Origin: Myripristis murdjan
Lineage: Eukaryota > Chordata > Actinopteri > Holocentriformes > Holocentridae
Assembly (NCBI RefSeq): GCF_902150065.1
Contig: NC_043996.1
Location: forward strand, 13,467,485-13,531,484
Direction of reading: 5' to 3'
Length of the DNA: 64,000 nucleotides
The notes below the pieces were generated by a model. The model ran no database searches and had not been told where the DNA came from. It saw only the letters and a list, made by a program, of their open reading frames with translations. This document shows, piece by piece, positions 52,501 to 64,000 of this stretch; the first letter of the stretch is position 1, and every line of letters starts with the position of its first letter. Made by a program: the position numbers and the translations under genes.

Positions 52501-55500
52501 GCTGGATTAACTGTTGATTAGTCTAATGCTGTAGATGTTATGTTACTTGTTACTGTTAATGATCCATTGGATTTCACAAACTGTTCTGTAAATTTGCAAA
52601 GTCAAAGAAAGCACAGACATCACTAGAGGTTTAGGGATTAAACCCTGGTGGGTCACTTAGTTAATTACCAGTTAATTATTCAGCCACTTATGTCAGTAAA
52701 CAACAAAATATGACAGTGGCAGTTCAGCATAGAGGCCCACATGTATGGGTGCACGTGACGCATGGGAAATTGTGTTATCATTCTTCTGTTATAATACAGT
52801 TAATGGTGCCACAACATTTGTTTCCTCTTCATACGCGATATTTGTTTCAATTCCTGCGTTTGCGCGCTTTGCTTGACTCGTAGGGGCTGGCAGGCGTGAA
52901 CGGAAATGGTTAAGTGCCTCAAATCTCTTGGTGGTTTCCACTTACAGGCTTTAGATATACCGGAATATAGCCCAGACTAAGTATGCAGAGCATTAGGTTT
53001 GCTTTTTGTTCACATCTGGCTGGTTGGCTTTATGTCAGTTTATCACCCTAGTCCTAATATTTTCAAGTGATTCAGTATGTTGTTGTGAGCTCAGGGATTT
53101 TCCAGTTGATGAAATGCCAGTTAAAATTTGGTGATCATTCTGCAGCAGTAGATCAAGGGCCACATTACTGTGTGTTTTGATATTTGAGTGGTTGGATTGG
53201 CTGGCAACATGTATTGAAGAGCCAAGGGTCAGGGAACAGGGGCAGGTAGGTGCTTTAGGCCAGTGGAAGAGTTGATAAATACTGTATACCTAGATGTATC
53301 TTCAAAATTGACAAAGGTAGTTGTTCAAGAAGGAGTTAGAAAAATTAAAAGTCAGAAGAGGTGGCATAAATTCCCCCTATCGTCCTGTGAATTTACAACT
53401 ACTTTGATGATAATGATAAGCACTTCTGTATTTATTAAAAACTGCTGAGTGAAATGCTCACCAATGCTTGTGTTAATATTTTAATACTGTTGGTGTATGT
53501 TGATGTGAAAGAGAATGTCATAGTTCCTGTTGCTTTTTGCAGGCCAAAGCTCATTTCATGGACTCAAAGCAGAATTATCTCAATGTTTTGTTTTGGAGGG
53601 TTTTTTTTTTTTGCATCTAATAGCATGCATAGGATATTGTAATAGCCAGGGTTTTCCCCGTTAAGCCAAATAGGAGAACTGATCACGCAGCACTTTGGCA
53701 AGAGGTGGCCAAGCATTTGGGGGCAGAGGAAGAAGTAAGAAGTGCTAAGAACAATGTAGTTTAAATGCTTAGAAATAATTCCCTTAAAAATTTTGTGAAT
53801 ATATCAAGGCTAGATCACTTGGCTGTTTTTTTTTTTAAATACAACAGACAGTATTCGTTCATATTATGCAAATACAAAACAAACGTTTTAAGTTTGATGC
53901 AGTATTACTGCCATCCGTTTTAGGTCAAATATTTTGGAAACACTTGTGTATTGGTTGTGAGAAGTCAGGGCTCCACAGCTGATAAGAGCAGGGGTCTCTT
54001 ACGCCACTGAGGCCCTATCAGAGAGTGAACAGTAGTCTTTCCACTGAGCCCCCTTTCTGCAGATAAGAGACCTGTCAAGGGGGTGTGTCAGCCAACTGTG
54101 CTTGTCATCAAGTTGTGGCTCTACTCCCATGCCATGCTAGCTTAAAGGTTAAAGCAGTGGTTCTAAATCTTTGTGAATTTTTTTTGTGACCCCTTAAAAC
54201 AAACCAAATGCCTGCTCGGCTGCGTATGCCAATCGGTGAACAGTCCACCTAAGGAATGACCACCTGTTCTGGTGGTTTCATTTGCGTAATTGTCAGAGCA
54301 GGCCTTGTTTTTTAAAGCTAATCTCAGTACTTCCCAAGAAAACAGAGTACGAATAAAATATATAAATAACCATGACAATAAATAATCATGATAATTTTGC
54401 ATATTAAAAATGTGCCTTAATCATCTTGCAACTCCCAAAAATTATCTTGTGACCCCCAGATTGAGAACCACTGGGTTAAACTACTGTATATTCTATTTAG
54501 AGCCTTGGATGATGTAGGCTAGTTTAAACACCCATCCAACATGTAGTAGACCTTGACATTGCCTTTTGTAGGAGCTGTAGGTTAAACAAAATCGCTCCGT
54601 CTCGAGCCCTGGCCACCTGGCATTATCTTTTGCCGAAGCTTCTTAATGTTTTGCACTGGCTTCAGCATCTATGCAGTCGGTGCTTTGTACCTCGTTCCCA
54701 CTGATTGACTGACAGGCGAGGCGCAACAGTTGTTCACGTACAGATAAAGTGCTGAATGACATTCCTGTGCTGTGCTGAGTGACTTCTGCTCAGAGGTGGA
54801 GGAAGCTGCAGAGTGAAACCCGTTGTGCCTTCCTTAAGCAGGCATGTCAGCTATGCCCCCACCCCCCTTTCTTGCTTCATTTCTCTCTTTGCCTTGCACT
54901 GTTTCTCTGTTTATTTTGTTTGTTTACGTATGTTTTCCATTCACACACATTAGCCAATGATGTGCACAGGCAACAGCGACACACGTCAGATGTCTTCTAC
55001 TTTTGTTGTTTGATTTCTGGAGATATGTCACTTTTCCCCATAGATGGACTACTTGAGTAGTCAGTGGTCTATAGCAGTCCTGAAGGACCCCCTATCCTGT
55101 AAACTTCTTCCAGCTGTGCTCTTGCACTGCTGATCCAATTACCCATGTTCATGCTAGCTCAGGTAGATCTGTGTGCACTGCTCACCCAATCAGCAACAGG
55201 CCGTTAATTGGGCCTGGTGTACAAGAGCAGAGCTCCAACAAAAACTTGAGGGACTGTAGCTTTGAGAACTGTAGCGCATAACAAGGTTTATGTCTGCACA
55301 CACACATACATTATTGATTTCAGATATAGGAATTAGACTTCCTACAATTTTCACAAGCTGGAAAAACTCCTGGCCCACTTGCTACGGCATAATATGTGTC
55401 CCTATTTGCTTCTTACCATCAGTTACCCTTTCAAGTAATTAAAGTGGAGCAGTGGAGCTATAGACATTGAATATGGAGTTGTTCTTGTAATTAGAATATG

Positions 55501-58500
55501 ATATGTTTAGCCTAATATTCCCAGATTGCTAAAACAACTCAGCACTCATGTTTAATAATTTGTTTTTGAGCTGATTGTCTCGCTCGATGTATTAATTCTG
55601 CCTCGACAGACCTATAGAGGTTTTCTTTTTGTGGCATCATCATTTACATAAAATTGTCTTGTCACTGCAGCAGTGTGCATGCAGTTCAGCTCATCTTGCA
55701 GAGGTATATTGTCCTCATTTGCAAATGCATGTAGAATCTGACTCCTTAAAGGAGAAGGGAGGAGGTGAAGGAGGAAGAAGTGGGAGTCTTCAACGTGGGG
55801 AAGCAGTTACTGACGCCGTGAATTGAGATACTGTGTCTGTGTAGATGGACTAGGGGGTGTGTCTGGAGATGGGAGGAGTTGACTGAGTGCACTTGTGTGT
55901 GTATATGCACACAAGTCTACATATTATGGGTTGGGGTCTCACCCTCTCCTCTGTGACACATGGTTTACTGCTGTATCCCATTTTGACAGGGAGACACATG
56001 AAATGAAAAGCATGTTTGGGCAGTCCCTCAGACAGCTCTCCACCTTCTATTCATTTAATATTCGTTAGCTCACTCCCTGCTTCCCCACTGGGGCCCTCTA
56101 GTCCTATCATATGACATTTGGTGGCCACTTTTTATCAGACATGCCTTTTAGTGCCAGTAGTGCATAATGGTTTTTTTGAGCATGCATGGCCCAGTGGGAT
56201 TCAGATCACTGAACCTGGCACTGTTAAAGCCATTCTTTATTATAATGATACTATTACTACTTACGACTAACAACAATAATAATTTTATTAGTAATAATAT
56301 GCAATTTACTCATGAAGTTCTTTTCATGATACTCAAAGGCTCGAACATATAGAACTGCTCTTTGTGTAGGGTCTAATGATTTATTTAAACATTACCCAAA
56401 TTGCAATATTGCCAAATGCAATATCCAGATCGCAGACACTGCAATTTTTTGGTCAAAGTAAATGTATGACAAAATATGATGATGAGGTGCGATGAGGTTT
56501 GATGGTACTACAGAGTGTTTTCCAGTCATTGGAAAACATCTTTGTTTTCTTGCAGTTAATGGTACAGACCCCAGAAAAAAAATCATCATCATTTTAATCT
56601 TTTTTTAGTGAAAGTGAAAACAATGATATGAAAATTAGTACTCTCATTAAAATTATGAATCATATCACAATATCTGTCAGTAACTGCTCTATGATTGTTT
56701 TCTCTTGCCATATCATTCAGCCCTACTTTTGAATGTGTACACATGTCAAGCTCTCCATCATCTGCCACCCCTATCATCATTTAAAACTTTTCTAAAAGAA
56801 AGGTGTATTGTTCCGGTTGGACTGCCTCTTGCTAGTCTGTGTGTGTATTTAGATTTTTCCTCAGTCATCACCTCCACCCCAGGTATGGAGGCCCTCTGTT
56901 GTTCTGATGGGCAGCTCAGCCCTGCTTTTAACGGCTTGTTTGAGCTGTGCTTGTAACTCGGGACGTGCTGTACTATGGTGTACATAGGCTTCGTTCTGGT
57001 CATGCTTGTTATGTCTTGTTAAGAGCAAGGAGTTTTTTCTTGACTTGAAGGTTCACTAGAACACAATTTGTAGCCATTTTGTGCCCTGAGTTTTCCTACA
57101 TATGTTTTTCCTTTGCCACGCTTTCTTATCCCGGGTGGATCTTAAAGGACTTTGGTAGGTCCTGTCACTGCAACTGTTGCTTTTTTTTTTTTTTTTTTTT
57201 TTTTTTTAACTTACTGGGTTGCATAAAAAATGAGTTTGAAGACAATGGCTTTTGGAGTTTGTCAGAGACAAGCAGGTTTTTCTCAGGGTTCCTGGGTTTA
57301 GCTTGGTTGCCACTGGCTGCTAGTGTTTAGTGCTGCTTGCTGGAAGTTGATGATTCAAATCATCTGTCATAGTCCCACTGCAGTTGACTGAGAAGTTTGA
57401 GTTGAGCATTTTTTTTTTTCAGCGTGCATTGCAGTACCGCAGTAAAACAGATCAAATGAAGCCTATTTCTGCTGAGACGCACCTTCATGATCAAAGTGAC
57501 AAATTGCAATGTGCGTTTGTGGCCAGAAGCACACAGACAGTTTTCTCATAGTAGTAATTTGGTAGCATCTGCTCCTGAAAATGGGCTTCGCAGAACATGC
57601 AGTTACAAAAAAAAAAAAAAAAAAAGTCTAGGGGAAAGGATGGTGAACATAAGCCTACACTTTTTAATGCAGTCATTTACACTTTCTGTTGTTTAAAAAA
57701 TAAAGTTGTATGGCTTCATTTAAAGTGATAAGAGCTTCATTTAGTCAGACAAACCTTCATAAAGTCTCATTATTCTGACAAAGCTGCTCAGAAATTCAGA
57801 TTGGCCAGCAATCAAAATCTTTGTGCAGCTCTCTTAATGAATTTTATAGATATTAAATGCGTCACGCCTGTCAACATTGGAACTTGTGCTAGTGCATTTT
57901 CTGACTGCCAGAGAGACTATGAATTTTCAAAAAATGGAAAAATGGACTAGGGCCGGGCAATATATTGGTATTTTATTGATATTGTGATATAAGACGAGTT
58001 ATCTGGATTTTGGAGCTTGTGCTATTGTGATATGATGTAAGTTTTGTCTCTTCCTGGTTTTGAAGGCCGCATTACAATAAAAGGAAGCAGTTTTCTGAAA
58101 TTAGACTGTTGTAGCTGTTCTATTATTTCCCCTGTTTTATTGTAATATCCACAGTGCTAATAACTGTAAAAATATCATATGAAAGCACCAATATTCATCC
58201 CTACCATTTCGTCACAATATCGACATCCAGGTATTTGGACAAAAATATTGAGATATTTGATTTGCTGCATGTCAACTAGCCCTAACATGGATTAATCAAA
58301 TTGTTGTATTGCATTTGACATCTGGTTCTTTACATTGGCCATGTTTGGGAGCTTACAGTGGCATAGGGTCCCTCCCTCTCGTGCTCAGTCTCCCACATCT
58401 CCTACCTTAAACCTTGTTGAAGGAAACTCCCACAGGGCAGCTGAAATCTAAATAGTTTTGACCTACTTCTGCTGTGGATCTGATGGATGGATGACGCCGA

Positions 58501-61461
58501 GAACTTGGGGCTCCATGAGAGCTTTCAACACCGTCCTTTAACCCCTTGCCCTGCGCCCCTGCCTCCCAAGTACCCGAGCACTGCCACTCCTACTTGGTTA
58601 CCTTTCCCCCAGCCCTCCTTCCTGTACTCCTGCCCCCCCCCACACACACATTTTTCTGTCTACTCATTTTTCACATTCTGCTTTCTCCCCACCATACTTG
58701 TACCCACCCTCCTGTTTCTTCCCTTCTTAAAGCTGCTCTTGCTTTTCATGGGCTGTGAGTTAGCAAGGTTATTAGGAGGTTTAACACCCTGAAACCAAAC
58801 CACTGACACAGCCACTGGCTTGCAGCACAGTCATGCAGAAGGAAAGCCATGTGCCATGCTCCAGATAGACATCTGACATCAACCAGCAAGAATACTCCAA
58901 AAGGTTATTTTCGTCCGCTGCTGGGGTCACCAGTTTGCTGTGGGGCATTGTTGGGTTAGGACTGAGCATATACAACCATCACTCTTGTGTTGTTAGTTTA
59001 TGTGGTTGAAAAGAGAGGGTTAGGATAAGAGAAGCAACTTTTGCTCATTTGTGTGTGCTTGTTTACATATTTGATAGATTGCTCTCTTTATTTCCTGCCA
59101 TTGCTCCATACCCATATTTTAAGGGAAAGACAGCACTTCCTCTACTGCTTAATGCATTGACAAGTTTGAGTTAGTCTACAAAGAGAGTCTTTCATCAGTG
59201 GTTATTGACATGTTACAGTTTAACGTTACAAAGAGCGCCATTGAGAGCGGAGTCTTTGCTTGAAAACAGGGGAGGATGACTTCCAGTTCTGTCCTCATTT
59301 GTGAAGAGGTTGTTGGAGTCCAAGTCATCTGAGCCCAATGATTTCTTCAACCAAAAGCTGCCTTGCTCAGAGCTCTGGTTTTAGCTGTAGGGGATAAAGA
59401 AAGAGAGGTTGTCTGTAGAGGTGTATGTGTGTGTTGAGGCTTTATTTGCACTGTTGCTCATGAAGTAAAACTGAGCAGAGGCATAGGAGGAGGTTTGTGA
59501 GAGTGTTTAGTCATGAGGTAATGTGACAGAGGGAGTTTGTGCCAGAAATTTCTAGGAAAAGAGCCTTGGCCCTGTTATAATATTCACACACATGCTGCAA
59601 ATTAACTCCTCATTCCCTTGTGCAGTGTATGTGTGTGCACTTTTACATGTATGTGTGTTTGTGTGTGTATGTGTATCTCTGCATGTGTTGGCTTGCTCCT
59701 CTGTGGGCATGTATGTGTGAATATGCTCACGTCGGGTTGCATTTATATTTGCGTGTGTGTTGTAGAGAAAGGAAACTGGTCTGAGAAAGCAGTTCATTTT
59801 GATAGACACGAGTTGAGAACGGACAAACTGGATGTGGATGTGTGTATGTGCCCATGCACGTGTGCTTGGGGGTGGGATGGGGAGGGGATTTCCTCCCTCT
59901 CTTTCCCGGCATACATCCCTTGGCATAGGAACACAGTGTACTTGAGGCCTGAAAAGCCCATCACCAGGCTTATAGGAGGTTAATGTTAACCATCTGAGCC
60001 AGCTAGTCCTTCGTCAACACAGTTGTTAGACTGTTACAGCGGTTTCTAGGAAATTTTAAGGAAGAGACCACAGGTTATATGAGTACATGAGCTCAGATTT
60101 TTGTTTTTCAGAATATGTGTGTTTGGTTCTTTTCAGTGCACAGGAAGGGTACTAATATTTGTGAATAATAATGTTTGCTTCCTCAGAATGAGTGATAGCC
60201 AACTTACATGAATGGCCTCAGGCAGGCCCTTTTAAATTTATGAGGCTGTCCCCTCCTTTGAACATACATTCCTGTGATTAGGTCAAGGCTCTCTTTCACC
60301 TTCTTTGCTTCGCTGTGGTTAAATGCTTCAAGTCTTAATCGAATAATAGCAGCCATTTTTCACGCTAATTTAAAGGAATAGTTCAAATGAAAACTTTGAT
60401 GGTGAACTTGGTATGTCAACGTAACACACTTCAAGTAATCACATCACTTTTGTTAGTATATTTTAATATGTTTATTGGCTGATAGCCTAGTTGTTATACG
60501 TGGTACCTTAAAGTTAAACAAAGAATGAGAATGCCACATCTTGGCATCTTGTGTGACTTTTCCATCTGTTTATCACTTTATTGGGTTGTTCAAGTGCAGT
60601 CTAGCTGCAATTACTGTGTTTCTGACAGCACTTGAAGGCAGCATCTGCTTGCTACTGTAATGGCAGTTGGAGAGGTGCAGAACAAGTGCCAAAAAATCCA
60701 GTAGATAATGAGGTGAATATCAGACTTTTGGACCCACAGTGCAGTCATCTAGTTTGAAAACATGGTTTGTGCTGTACAAGCAGTTTGGAGTAATTTTATG
60801 TAATTTCTTGCATTTTTTGGAAACAATCTCCATTCATTCTTGTTGTTTTGGAGAAGACTGTTACGGGGGTGTGCCAGCTAACTCTTGTATTATATTGACA
60901 TCCAAACTTCATCACTTTTGGGTGAGCTATTGGTTTACCTGTAGGTGTGCACACACTGAGTGACTTTTGATGCAACCTCCACTCTGCCCTCACTGTTTTC
61001 AACTCTTCCTTATCTCCCTCCCTCTCCCTCTTTGTCCTCCATGTTTTCTCTGAATCTGGTCGGCACAGGAACCCCTCGAAGGCTTTCTACCAGGCCTTCC
61101 AGTCTGGCAGCAGATTAAGGGACTCGAAGGCCCACATTGATAGGTACAGTACTTCACTGGATTGAACTGGACTGGCCTGCGAAGAGTCTAACAATATACA
61201 TGCGTTTGTGTGCAGTGTTCAGCAGCAGCAAGCTTTGCTTTTTTTCCTTGTGCATGGATGGAATTTGGAAACAAAGCCTGGCAGCAAGCGAAGTATTGGC
61301 CAACTGACTTCTCAACAACATCTCCTTTTCTCTCACCCTCTTTCCTTGACTGTTTCTGTGCCAGTGTCTCTTTCAGTAACAGCACATAATATATTCTGTG
61401 TGACTTAACATGCTCGACTTTCTACATTTAGTTCCAAGTGGATCGAACAGGATGAAGAAAG
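49588..61461 (+). CDS. tsc22d2: TSC22 domain family protein 2, long form (3' exons off the window)
   Basis: The large first coding exon is 49588-51410 (607 codons plus 2 nt); the ATG at 49588 gives MSKMPAKKKSCFQITSV, the conserved start of long TSC22D proteins. A Ser/Asp/Glu-rich conserved block follows (ESLDDPDESRTEDVSSEIFD), then the second conserved block near residues 165-198 (SRFRVIKLDHGTGEPFRRG), and a long Gln/Ser/Gly/Pro-rich disordered part. The RFRV within the second block fits the RFxV/I motif that binds the CCT domain of SPAK/OSR1 kinases; long TSC22D proteins work with NRBP1 and WNK signalling in cell-volume control. Two more coding exons, 61069-61143 and 61432-61461, continue the frame. 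The leucine-zipper TSC box must lie past 64000. The neighbour pfn2 agrees with human 3q25, where PFN2 and TSC22D2 are close. Confidence 0.9.
54155..54473. mobile_element. hAT-type MITE with 8-bp target duplication
   Basis: Ends CAGTGGTTCTAAATC and GATTGAGAACCACTG are inverted repeats of the familiar CAGTGGTTCTCAA type. Flanks GGTTAAAG (54147-54154) and GGTTAAAC (54474-54481) match at 7 of 8 positions, an 8-bp duplication as expected for hAT. Subterminal TGTGACCCC pairs with GACCCCCAG at the other end. Confidence 0.8.
56365..56730. mobile_element. Degraded MITE related to GGGCTGCACGATAT-type elements
   Basis: The right end reads TGCCATATCATTCAGCCCTA (ending about 56726), the complement of a common fish MITE terminus. 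Internal CAATATTGCC and ATTGCAATAT words fit. The left terminus is not clear, so boundaries are approximate. Confidence 0.45.
57948..58284. mobile_element. MITE with TAGGGC..GCCCTA ends and CAATAT-rich body
   Basis: The left end TAGGGCCGGGCAATATATTG and the right end ACTAGCCCTA are imperfect inverted repeats. The internal text (TTGTGATATAAGACGAGTTA, TCTTCCTGGTTTTGAAGGC, AAAGCACCAATATTCATCCC) is that of a very common fish non-autonomous element of about 340 bp. Confidence 0.75.
61069..61143 (+). CDS. tsc22d2: tsc22d2 cassette exon 2 (75 bp)
   Basis: Acceptor GGCACAG, donor GTACAG. It adds 25 residues (NPSKAFYQAFQSGSRLRDSK and onward to HID plus a split codon). Its length is a multiple of three, and it both enters and leaves in phase 2, so it can be included or skipped without frame change. 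Confidence 0.75.
61432..61461 (+). CDS. tsc22d2: tsc22d2 micro-exon 3 (30 bp)
   Basis: Acceptor CATTTAG, donor GTGTGC, coding SKWIEQDEE with split codons at both edges (phase 2 in, phase 2 out). It follows exon 2 after 288 bp. The donor is only moderate, so real use is probable rather than certain. Confidence 0.55.
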
Positions 61462-61868
61462 GTGTGCATGCTGTCAGTAACTTAAAGGGTTTTAACAACA
61501 ACCTGAGCAAAGCCTGGTTACAAGTGCATCAGCTGAGTTAACTGTTTCCTGTGAGCCCTGCAAAGGGCAAATCACTTCTAGTCACTGTTGCATTTTAAAT
61601 AAAAGAATAAACAAAATGCACCACATTGTTAATACCTGGGTTTTTGCCATGTTAATTGCCATGGCACTCATACACACTCTTGCTGACATTCAAGCTCTCA
61701 CCTTCTCCTGTAGCTAGAATGAGAGTGCCTTCCAAAAAGCAAAACATTTTTGAGATGCCTTTTGAAAAATGAAAAGGGAAGCATATGAAACCATATCTGA
61801 GTGACAGGAAATGAAACTGTTTTTAGAGAAATGTACAGCTGACACACCATCACCAGCCACTGAGGAAC

Positions 61869-61922
<54 letters not shown>

Positions 61923-64000
61923 CACACACAGTAATTTCATACCACAGCTCATTCACTGCCCCAGCTGCCTCAGTTAAGAGGTGCAGACAGGTAGATCAAC
62001 ACTGCTTGGGCATTATCTTAGGTGAAATGTTACACTGCACTTTGTGTGGTGTGATTTCTCTCAGACCCCAGCTCTACTTGATTATGAAACTTACTCACCT
62101 TCTTACGTAATTACTTGATTATAGAACTTAGGTTGTGCTATGCTGTATTTATCCACTTTGAACATTTTGCTGTTTCCATTTGCTAGCTGGAGGTGGTGTC
62201 CACTTACAGCGGCTGGTGGCTGGATGGCAAGATAGTAAAATGGCACGAGCAGCTCTGCTGTGGGCCCCATGCTTCACTTCTTGTTTTAAGTGGTGCTGTT
62301 GTGGGTACGATGTTCCTCTAAGGGCTGCTTTTGTTTCCATGGCAGCAAAGATGAGTAGGGCTTTGATTGTGAGTCATTGTAGATCTCTGTGATGCCCCCT
62401 TGGTGCTGACCCATTCAGTCTGTATTGTTCAGATGTATTTAGGATCACATATGAGGCAGCTTATTGTACTCCTTTGCCTTGGGGTCCTGAAGTGGAATTC
62501 CGGCTAAATATATTTATAGGTTTCCGCAAAATAAGAGGATTTCCACTGCATTTTTGGTATAATACTGTGGTACTTTATTGATTTCCATCTGGAAATCCTC
62601 TTTCCAGCACATGGTCAGCAAAAGAACAGTACCACTGCAGCTGATAGGGATTCAGTTTCTTCCAGAAAGACATTTTATTACATTGGGGGCTTGAGCCCTG
62701 GTCCATCAGTTGAAGGACAGGCTCCTTCTTCATTACGCCATCCTTGTCTTGCATTGTTCTACATTTTGGCACAACTCTCAAGTGCAGTGCCACAGGGTCA
62801 GTGGGCACTTACAAAACCCCAACTCAACCCCAAAAGCACCCAAACTGTCTTTTCTAACGCATTAATTGTTCTCTCTTTAATGAGACATTTCTACAAAAAG
62901 TTGGAAATTAAAGTCAGCTGAAAGAAGGCCTTTCTTAAAAACTTACATCGCTGCACTGGGCATTGCTTTAGCACATCTTTATTTACTGTGTGCCAACGAG
63001 CTGCCCTGCTGAAGTGTCCATTGATCCTATAGCCTTTAGGACTGCACTAGAAGGTCGTGCACCCAGGTAAATGAAACTTAAGTAGGCTAGCTCAGCTGTC
63101 AGCTGGCTGTCAGCTTGTCAGAATTGTCCCCAGAATTGAACATGGACAGAGTTACACTTTGATACTTTCCTACTTTATAAGCAGACTTGAACGCTATGGA
63201 AGTTTGAGGCTTTATCCACCTGCAATCCTCGGACATGTGGTCCAGCCTTGCCTTTTGAGCTTTGACCTTGCTACATCATCCCAGGCCAAGTTAAAGAGAC
63301 ACTGCTTTGTTTTTAATCTGTGGTTGAAGTAACCTCAAAAGAGACCTATTTAAGTCTGCTAACAGCTTTGCCAGAGGGGAGGAATGACAGCTATTCAATG
63401 CTAAGCTCTGTTTTTCACCCTCACTGCTTCACATTGCCCATGCTCTGTGTAAACTGGTGTGCCTCTAATGGACCTTTTATTAACATTCTTGCTTTTTATT
63501 GCTGATCTTGTATGGGGAGCACCAGATTCTACCTGAAGCTTATAAAAGCCCTATTATTGCACAAGGTAAACTTAATATGTTGCATAATCAGTGGCAAGCT
63601 CTGGTCCTCTGTGGCATTCTGTTTATGCACTGTTTGCCTTTTCCTCGGGTAAAACACAGCAGGAGGCTTTGCCAAGCATTCTGCAGACTTTTCAGATTCA
63701 AACAAGTTCTTGGCTTTTACATGAGACCTTAGAGGCTAGAACAGCATCATGTGTGTCAGAAGTGGTGTCTTAACCAGGCAAACTTGTACTTGAGCCCCAG
63801 AAAGCAACACTCACTCATGCTGTGGTTTCTGAAATTTTCTTGTCTGTGCCAGTTGTTCTTGGAAGATCTAGTCAAAGCACCAGATGGTTTTGCATTATGA
63901 GCTATCAAAGCTGCCATCTTGGCTTTCATCAGGTTGTTATTCTTCCTCGTTTCAATGTAGCTAGTACATTTGCAGCTGAAGTAAAGAGTAACCACCTAAA
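61462..64000 (+). other. tsc22d2: tsc22d2 intron running off the right edge
   Basis: Contains a (CA)n array (about 61872-61919). I looked for the TSC-box/leucine-zipper exon and did not find it, so it lies beyond the window. Confidence 0.6.
61872..61919 (+). repeat. (CA)n microsatellite
   Basis: About 24 CA dinucleotides in one run. Confidence 0.95.

Larger units (their letters stand above)
51411..61068 (+). other. tsc22d2: tsc22d2 intron 1 (9.7 kb)
   Basis: Donor GTAATA at 51411; acceptor GGCACAG before 61069. It holds three recognisable MITEs (54155, about 56365, 57948), a poly-T run (57181-57207), an A-run (57607-57624) and TG-rich tracts near 59,620-59,760. I found no exon-like or RNA-like element, though conserved enhancers would not be visible without alignment. 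Confidence 0.6.

Noticed and set aside
58487-58792. A proline-rich reading frame in the tsc22d2 intron
   Set aside because: Low-complexity C-rich intron sequence with no splice sites in matching phase and no family resemblance.

Overview
The window is vertebrate nuclear DNA from a ray-finned fish, probably a percomorph teleost. Genes are split into many short exons with GT-AG introns. The proteins are vertebrate families (Zbtb41, Crumbs, SENP5, fetuin-A, profilin-2, TSC22D2). The filler is typical of fish: CA/GT, GA/TC and GATA microsatellites, tRNA-derived SINEs, hAT-like and other MITEs, and Tc1/mariner elements. No tool was run. Gene models come from reading translations and splice sites by eye.

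Layout. 1-7564 (minus): zbtb41, a BTB protein with 14 C2H2 zinc fingers, missing only its last residues off the left edge; its introns carry a TIR-bounded MITE and a nested pair of elements. 9726-16119 (plus): a short Crumbs gene, orthologous in position and sequence to CRB1, with a complete 7-exon model of 1008 aa. 18115-22602 (minus): a SENP5-type SUMO protease, convergent with crb1. 25429-27720 (plus): fetuin-A (ahsg), 7 exons, 356 aa, 12 mature cysteines. 29202-35068 (minus): a large secreted protein with two ZP-N-like modules followed by a roughly 1,060-residue Pro/Gln/His/Tyr-rich tail. 38439-41156 (minus): profilin-2 with two alternative last coding exons. 41.5-48.6 kb: gene-poor and repeat-rich, including an almost intact Tc1-like transposon (46595-48222). 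49588 to the right edge (plus): the long first coding exon of tsc22d2, two small cassette exons at 61 kb, and large introns; the TSC-box exon lies beyond the window.

How the genes relate. They do not form a pathway. Most are ordinary syntenic neighbours: zbtb41-crb1 corresponds to human 1q31, while senp5, ahsg, pfn2 and tsc22d2 have counterparts on human 3q. The observations most worth following are the Crumbs gene, whose N-terminus and C-terminus both resemble the short CRB1-B isoform rather than classical CRB1-A, and the uncharacterised ZP-N/proline-rich secreted protein, whose model needs a GC-AG intron. I saw no CRISPR array, no rRNA or tRNA gene apart from SINE-derived sequence, and no retroviral or LTR element.
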